Assembly (NCBI GenBank): GCA_021234155.1
Contig: JAJEKV010000032.1
Location: 6,728,736-6,792,735, forward strand
DNA length: 64,000 nucleotides
Reading direction: 5' to 3'
Source: Isoetes taiwanensis
Lineage: Eukaryota > Streptophyta > Lycopodiopsida > Isoetales > Isoetaceae
A program made the translations under genes and the position numbers. Under the pieces are notes generated by a model that saw only the letters and a list, made by a program, of their open reading frames with translations, was not told the DNA's origin and ran no database searches. Below, piece by piece: positions 58,271-64,000 of this stretch; positions within the stretch are counted from its first letter, which is position 1; every line of letters starts with the position of its first letter.

Positions 58271-58732
58271 TAAATGGTCCTTGAGCTCAAATCCTTATGG
58301 GGCTATGATCGAGTGCAAGGTAGTAGGGTAACCTTGAGCTAGTAGTTCGGCTCAAGGAGGTAATTAGAGGGGTGGTCCCCTAAAACCACAAACTTATTAA
58401 CTTATATAACGTAATGTGCTACTTGTGCAAGCCAATGAAGGGAAGCATGAAGGAGGGAGCACGTTACGAGAAGATAGGAGTCATAGATTTTAGACTAACT
58501 ATGAACTCCTATATTTGTTGTAATAATATTATATGTGTATACTTTTATAATAATAGTTGTTATGGCTATATAATTTTGTATAACTTATAAATATAGCCTT
58601 ATAATTACATAATAAGTAATTAACGAAAAGTTGATCTTTTCAATAGAGTTAAGTTCCTATATTCTTGTTGTGAGTTTGCAGGGCTGTTGCAGGTTCGTCA
58701 CCTTAGCGTAATGCTGAGGACAGCATTATCAT

Positions 58733-59400
58733 AAGGGGGGAGAATGTGACGTTCCAGGGAAATATACGCCATAAATACATATATTTCTAGGTCCGTCACT
58801 ATACAAGTCTATCTTCATAGCCTTGTATACCATAGATTGTGGCACTAGGGGGCATGACTAAGTTATTCATATAACTTAGCCAACCTTAGGTTAAGACCAT
58901 TTTCCATGTGGCCTTAACCTATTGGGCACCCGCCACACGGACTTACCCTATTGGAGCCACGTGGCATAACATGTGAACCCTAACCTATAAAGGCCTAAAC
59001 CCTAACCCTAGGCCTCTTTTCTGGCTCCAACAGTCTGGGAACCTTCTTCGCGCTCGAAACTCCGTTTTGAGAACCGTTTGCTATGGCACAGCATAGCATG
59101 GCAACCCCCAGAGCGTGAGCGCATCAGCAGGAGTGGGAGCTACCTCGAACACTTCGAAGACAATGGAGACACCAGGATTGGGAGGGAGTGCTTCTGGAGC
59201 AGGTATGTAGAGTAGTGCTCTTAGTAGTTCATCTGGAAGTTAGCACTCCAAATGGGTTAGTATTTCGTATCTAGAGTAGAGCCATCCTAGAACCCTTGTT
59301 GAACATCTTGAACCCTAATCAAGGAACCCTAACTGTAAGTTAGATATGTATGATTAGGTTAAGATGTTCTTATGATGATTATCATGATATGATGTTATGT
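58733..59400 (+). mobile_element. Polypurine tract and 3' LTR of a chromovirus
   Basis: AAGGGGGGAGAA at 58733-58744 is a polypurine tract, followed at once by TGTGACGTTCC, the expected 5' TG of an LTR. A TATA box CCTATAAAGG lies at about 58985. The right limit (near 59400) is uncertain because no matching LTR or target duplication is in the window. Confidence 0.65.
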
Positions 59401-59412
59401 GATGCTGGTTGA

Positions 59413-61062
59413 TCATGTTTGCTCCTCTTGTATTGGGAAGGGGGGTAGAGAACTAGTAGTCATTACTTGGACTTGAACTTGGGAAAGTTGAGGGCACGCC
59501 GTGGTGGTATGACCCCATTCATGACAATGATAGCATTGAGCCTTGGAGGGATCAAAAGGAGGGCGGGAGCCTTGTCCCCGTGACTGCTGAGGTTGTTGCG
59601 TTTGTTGATACTGTTGCGGTTGTTGAGCTGGATACTGTTGAGGTTGTTGAGCGTGATACTGCTGAGTTTGTTGGGCTTGATACGGCTAAGACTGATATGG
59701 TGGTTGTTGCTGAGGCGTGGTCTGTACTTGAAAAACCATTTTATTCCTGAAGGGTGTAGGATGAGAACGAGTGCATTCCTCCGTGGCATGATTGCACATA
59801 TTGCACCTTTTACAATGAGGAGGTCCGTTTGAGGAGTTGCATTCGTTGGCCAAATGTCCTTGATATTTACAGATATGGCACCAGATCTGAGAGCGTTGTG
59901 GGTTGGTTTGTGGAGGCTGGACGACATTCTGAGGAACCATGACGGGGGGCATGAAAGGTAGTTCCGTGAGAGCAACACCTTGAGAGGAAACATTTACCGA
60001 GTGATTGACCAATTCAATCGCTTGCTCCAAAGACTTGGGACGCAGGTACTCCGTCATGAGGCGAATGGCAGGAGGAAGGTCCTGCAGAAACCAGACAACA
60101 ATCTGGCTTTGCGTGGGGTACTCCTGGAGTTTACTGATGAGGATGTGAAGTCGGTCGGCGAAATCACGCGCAGACTCCGTGGGTTGCTGCTGAAGATCAT
60201 TGAGTTGCTTGAGCAGGAGTTGATCATCATCCGTGGTACCATAATGAGAAAGGAATGCCGTTCTCATTTCTTGTCAACTTTGTTTCTAGTGGCTTTTGTT
60301 AGCCATGAGCCATTGATGAGGAGCGCCTCGCAGCGTTGTGGAAAAGATGTGAAACTTTAGTTGAGGTTGAGCATGACCATTGAGAATGGCCAAGGCCTCG
60401 AATTCTTCCATGTGAGCTTGAGCACTTTGGTCTAGAGGTTTGCCTTTCGTGTTGCCAAAAGTAGGGTATGTCAGCTTCAAATTGTGATGAGGAGATGAAG
60501 GCGGAACTGGCGCATAAACCGGTGGAACATATGGTGGTGGTGGAACGGAAAAACCCAGAGGGCCAGAGAATGGAACTTCCTGTGGGAAAGGACCCTGAGA
60601 TCCCACCTCATTAGGCTTGAGATCCGTGAGTTGGTAGACAGGAAGAGCATTCTGAAAAGATGTTGAAGCTTGAAATTCATGAACATGGGGAGGGCCAAAG
60701 GAAACTTGAGGGTAGCCCATCCCAGCAGGTGGTGAAGAAGGTTACGAAGGTAGAGGGGTTTGGCCCGAAGGTATAGTAATATAGGTGCTGTCTGGAGTCT
60801 GGAAATAATGAGGCGTGGGCTGAACAGGGGTATGATGTGGCGACTGGGGTTGAGAACAATGCCGACACACAGGGGGAGACCCTGGTCGAGAATGAGCGCG
60901 AGGAGTAGGTGGTGCCGACTGAGCTCGTGAGCGGACACGACCTCCCTCAATGTCATAAGCATTGTCATACATATCCCGAACAGCCTCGCGACGTTGATGG
61001 CGCTCCAAACGAGCCGCCGTTTGGCAAAGAAGGTCTTCAGGGGTGAAAGCACGATGAGACAT
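59413..61062 (-). pseudogene. Retroelement gag, copy B, with three zinc knuckles
   Basis: One frame runs from the ATG at 61062 to a stop at 59413, interrupted by stops near 60743, 60286, 60274 and 59686. It starts SHRAFTPEDLLCQTAARLE and has the same capsid core as copy A. Three CX2CX4HX4C knuckles follow at 59839-59880, 59773-59814 and 59494-59535; the last two are separated by a Gln-rich linker with QQPQQY-type repeats. The two stops at 60286 and 60274 replace Trp codons that copy A keeps. No protease or RT frame follows. Copies A and B point toward each other across the chromovirus fragment. Confidence 0.82.
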
Positions 61063-61832
61063 GATGGAAAGAAGAAAGGAAAAATCAGACCCGGCAGCGG
61101 CGACAGTGTTTGGGGTCTGGGTTCGGGAACTCCTGCAAGACAGCCCTCTGTGAGGACCCTTGGATCAAACAGTGCAAAAGAACAAAGAAAAAAGAGAGAA
61201 GACAAAAGAGAAGACAAATGAGAACAGGACTCCTTGATATCAATGAGAATACATGAGCTCTCTCAATAGAGAGGAAAACAGAATGGAGACAAGAACCAAA
61301 AACTCATCTAAAACTCGAATGCTAGCTCTACTCATATATATAATACAATGGCCTCTGGCCCAATATAGACACTTTGTCAGATCTCGGTGCCTAACTCCTG
61401 GAAGGAGGCCTGATTTGCAGGAATGTTGGCGGTGCCTCTTGAGGTGCCTGAAATCACGCTGACGCTGACGGCCCCTATGGGCCATTGACCAAGTGCAAAA
61501 TTAAACCATATAACTTGCCTCAGGAACAGCTGGAAGTAGGCGAAGGGTCTCTGGCATACGTCATACACCTTATGCCACATACCCATCAACATGTTTAAAA
61601 GACTAGCATCCATTCAGTCTGTTTTCTGAAAATAATAACAGTACGCAGAGGCATAGAACTGTACGATATAGTGCAGATTAATGAACCTTATTCTTCCTTT
61701 CATCCTGACTAACTTGAATAAAAAAATCATAACCATATATACATTTGGCAGATAAATACCAACTTCATTTTTATACACAACATTAATGAGGCTCTCAAAT
61801 TTTCTGCTGCGTGTACAGAAAATGAAGTATAC

Positions 61833-64000
61833 CTCAGTGGGTATGAACTTTTCTTTTGGACATCCAAATACCAAAATAGAGCAATTTTTCAATAACTCGG
61901 GATAACACATCTTTGTTCCTGCATAACTTGCACTTATGAACAAAGAGAATGCAAATGAAGCATGCTTGGTTATCTCATAACCTGGGCACAAAAAACGTTA
62001 ACTAGCCTACACAAATTTCTAAAGAAATCTCACTATGTCATAGTGAAATCACCACGAAGTCGTTTGGCAAGCTGTTTGAAACCCTGAATGGGAGTATGCA
62101 ATTCTGCATATATAGAACTCTAAGAAATGGAGAACCAGAATTACAGAAAATGGATCAGTTGCAGAAATTGAATACCATGTTTAGATACATCAAAGATTAG
62201 CACGCAAGATGCTATGTGTTGCTCATATCTGCTGCATTCTGTTATGACTCGCGACTCCACATCCCTTATAGCAGATTCAACAAAGAAGAACAGGACTGGA
62301 TGGGATTTGCAGCCTAGGTTACAGAAAATCGGCAATCAGATACATGAGCTCGCATCATCGTCAACTTCCGACTTGTGAATGAAACAGATGATTGAGAATA
62401 TGAACAAGATACCCTGGCCACAGCACTAGAAACAGCATCGTCTTGTTTGAGAATGTCAAGTTGCATAGACAACATCAAGCAAAATACATTTCTTAGATGT
62501 GCAAATTATTATTGAATTCATGCTGAAACGGTAAGAGAGATTAAGGTTCCTTCTTTATTTCAATCACCTGAAATTTGTTGACAATGTGACAGCCCAGAGA
62601 TATTATTAGATCCAGACAAACACAATGGGGCGGGGGAGGAACGTGGGAAAGATTATTCTTACATGCATACCTGGAGGATTTCTCGGTAGCCTCCAACGGA
62701 GACTCAGCCCCAATAGTGCATCCGACTGCAACAGCAACACAGTTTCTTGGATAGACTGGTATGGTGCAATCTAATACTTCACCAAATCCAAGCAAGGCTG
62801 TGCTTGAATCTAGTACTGTTGGCAGAGTATCGGCACTCTTGAGCTCGCAAATCTAGATGCATGTAGGGGAGAGAGCAATAACTATAATTGCCACTCTGCT
62901 AGCAAATCTAGGTAGAATTAGGCAACAGAACAATAAGAATCCAGGATTGAAATACCAGTGTACCTGCCCAATTTGAAACGCAATCTGCAAACATTAGAAA
63001 GATTGCCAGGAAACAGAACCAGTCTAAGAAAACACGATGGAGATATGAGAATGGTGGCAGTACCTCTTGCTCCAAAGGCTAAATAGATGCCCAACAACAC
63101 CGGCAGAGGGTTTCCAAAATGCCAGTTGCGATGGCAAACTTCGAATTCTCAGACTGGAGCACATTCGATCGAACTCCGTTTAGCAACTATTGCAGGTTCG
63201 GCATCTTTTTTTTTCCCATATCTCTGATCATTGAAATGGCATATCCTCACACATTCCAGACTAACCACAAATCTCGGCCTCGCACTTAGAACATTCCACG
63301 AATATCCCTCAATCCTCACCTCCATGTCTAGGGATTGCCCTTCGGACAGCCCAAAAAAGAAGCCGATCTTGAATCTCTTGAAACTGAATGGCCACTTTCT
63401 AAAAACATTTCCTGCAAATGTACAACAACTTGTAAGACTGCTTTTCTCATGGGAAGTATGCTCTTCCTATAACAACCTTTAAGCATTATATTGTGATTCT
63501 GGCTAGGGATAGTGCCCAAAGCCATCTTATAGAGTGCAACATCGACACTCATTCTGAAATAAAAATCACAAAATATCAGCTCCATCAACAAGTACACCAA
63601 ATGGAAGTGAGATAAGCAGGAAACACAAACGATGACCATCAAATTAGGTCTCCACGCATGCATTAGGGTGCTCCAATAATCTTTCTAGTGCTATCCTGCA
63701 AAAGAATTGCTGCCTTAAGATAACCTTCAACATACCTGCAAGAATAACCAAATTGATAGCACATTATAAATAGAACCTTTAGTAGTTCATATATTCAGTG
63801 ACTGGCCTTGCAAAATCAATGCCACCAAGGGAAAGAAGTTGGTGCAGGAGATCTTGGAAATGTTTTGCGACTGAGTTGCCGTTCTGAAATAAATCCGTAA
63901 GAAGACATTCCTGCAATCCTGGGGCATAGAAAAAGAACTTCTGCGATTGCAATGCTGCAGCTCTAGAGCGTGGTAGATCATGAGAATTTATGTGATTAAG
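61833..64000 (-). CDS. Unrecognised intron-containing gene, partial
   Basis: Several exon-like segments with plausible splice sites lie on the minus strand. One is open to the window edge (64000 to about 63790) and contains KFFFYAPGLQECLLTDLFQN. Another at about 63553-63424 contains MSVDVALYKMALGTIPSQNH. Others are 62852-62671 (ICELKSADTLPTVLDSSTAL, then VLDCTIPVYPRNC), 62313-62176 (SHPVLFFFVESAIRDVESRV) and 61981-61833 (YEITKHASFAFSLFISASYA). Phases do not all join, so exons are missing from my model or some are wrong. The low mutation load and clean AG/GT borders argue for a real gene. I do not recognise the family and assign no function. Confidence 0.5.

Overview
The window looks like nuclear DNA of a land plant with a large, repeat-rich genome. 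The evidence is seven-exon gene structure with GT-AG introns, plant-type L1 retrotransposons with a DUF4283-like ORF1, chromodomain-type LTR retroelement debris, a Harbinger-like MITE family, a tRNA-derived SINE, and A+T-rich gene-free stretches. I cannot place it to a species from sequence alone. One gene is clearly intact: a large-subunit GTPase 1 (LSG1)-type 60S ribosome biogenesis GTPase at 34.58-37.99 kb on the minus strand. A second intron-containing gene on the minus strand runs in from the right edge (61.8-64.0 kb) and was not recognised.

Layout, left to right. 0.35-5.87 kb: LINE-A, a non-L1-type LINE with a coiled-coil ORF1 and a microsatellite tail. 5.9-7.7 kb: gene-free. 7.73-19.9 kb: a three-layer nest. 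An old minus-strand LINE 3' end was entered by L1 element LINE-B (17-bp target duplication), which was later entered by L1 element LINE-C (11-bp target duplication). 19.9-25.8 kb: gene-free DNA with two large foldback elements and tandem repeats. 25.8-30.7 kb: an accessory block with a palindrome array and TATA box, a decayed protein-kinase-like gene, a coiled-coil/RING-like gene, and three consecutive hairpins. 30.86-32.06 kb: the C-terminal part of a hAT-type transposase, convergent with that block. 32.55-33.87 kb: a Mutator-like foldback with a 9-bp target duplication, itself hit by a 5'-truncated LINE.

34.6-38.0 kb: LSG1, with a 411-bp Harbinger-like MITE about 95 bp upstream of its start codon. 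38.9-44.0 kb: LINE-D, a diverged, GC-rich relative of LINE-A. 44.7-45.3 kb: an intronless, broken copy of a secretory cyclophilin (processed pseudogene). 46.7-51.8 kb: remnants of two minus-strand LINEs and a (TATC)n tail. 51.9-53.4 kb: the second MITE copy, a minus-strand transcription-unit-like repeat, a foldback fragment and the SINE. 56.1-61.5 kb: two copies of the same retroelement gag in inverted orientation; one is joined to a chromodomain fragment and to the polypurine tract and LTR start of a chromovirus.

The most unusual observations are: (1) the kinase/RING cassette behind five 16-19 bp palindromes of the form TTTCGC-N-GCGAAA, next to a hAT transposase; (2) the triple-hairpin locus beside it; (3) a 3'-end hairpin motif shared by LINE-A, LINE-D and two other sites; and (4) the head-to-head/tail-to-tail gag pair with three zinc knuckles. 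Most coding sequence here is decaying transposon material, so functional claims are limited to what the motifs show.
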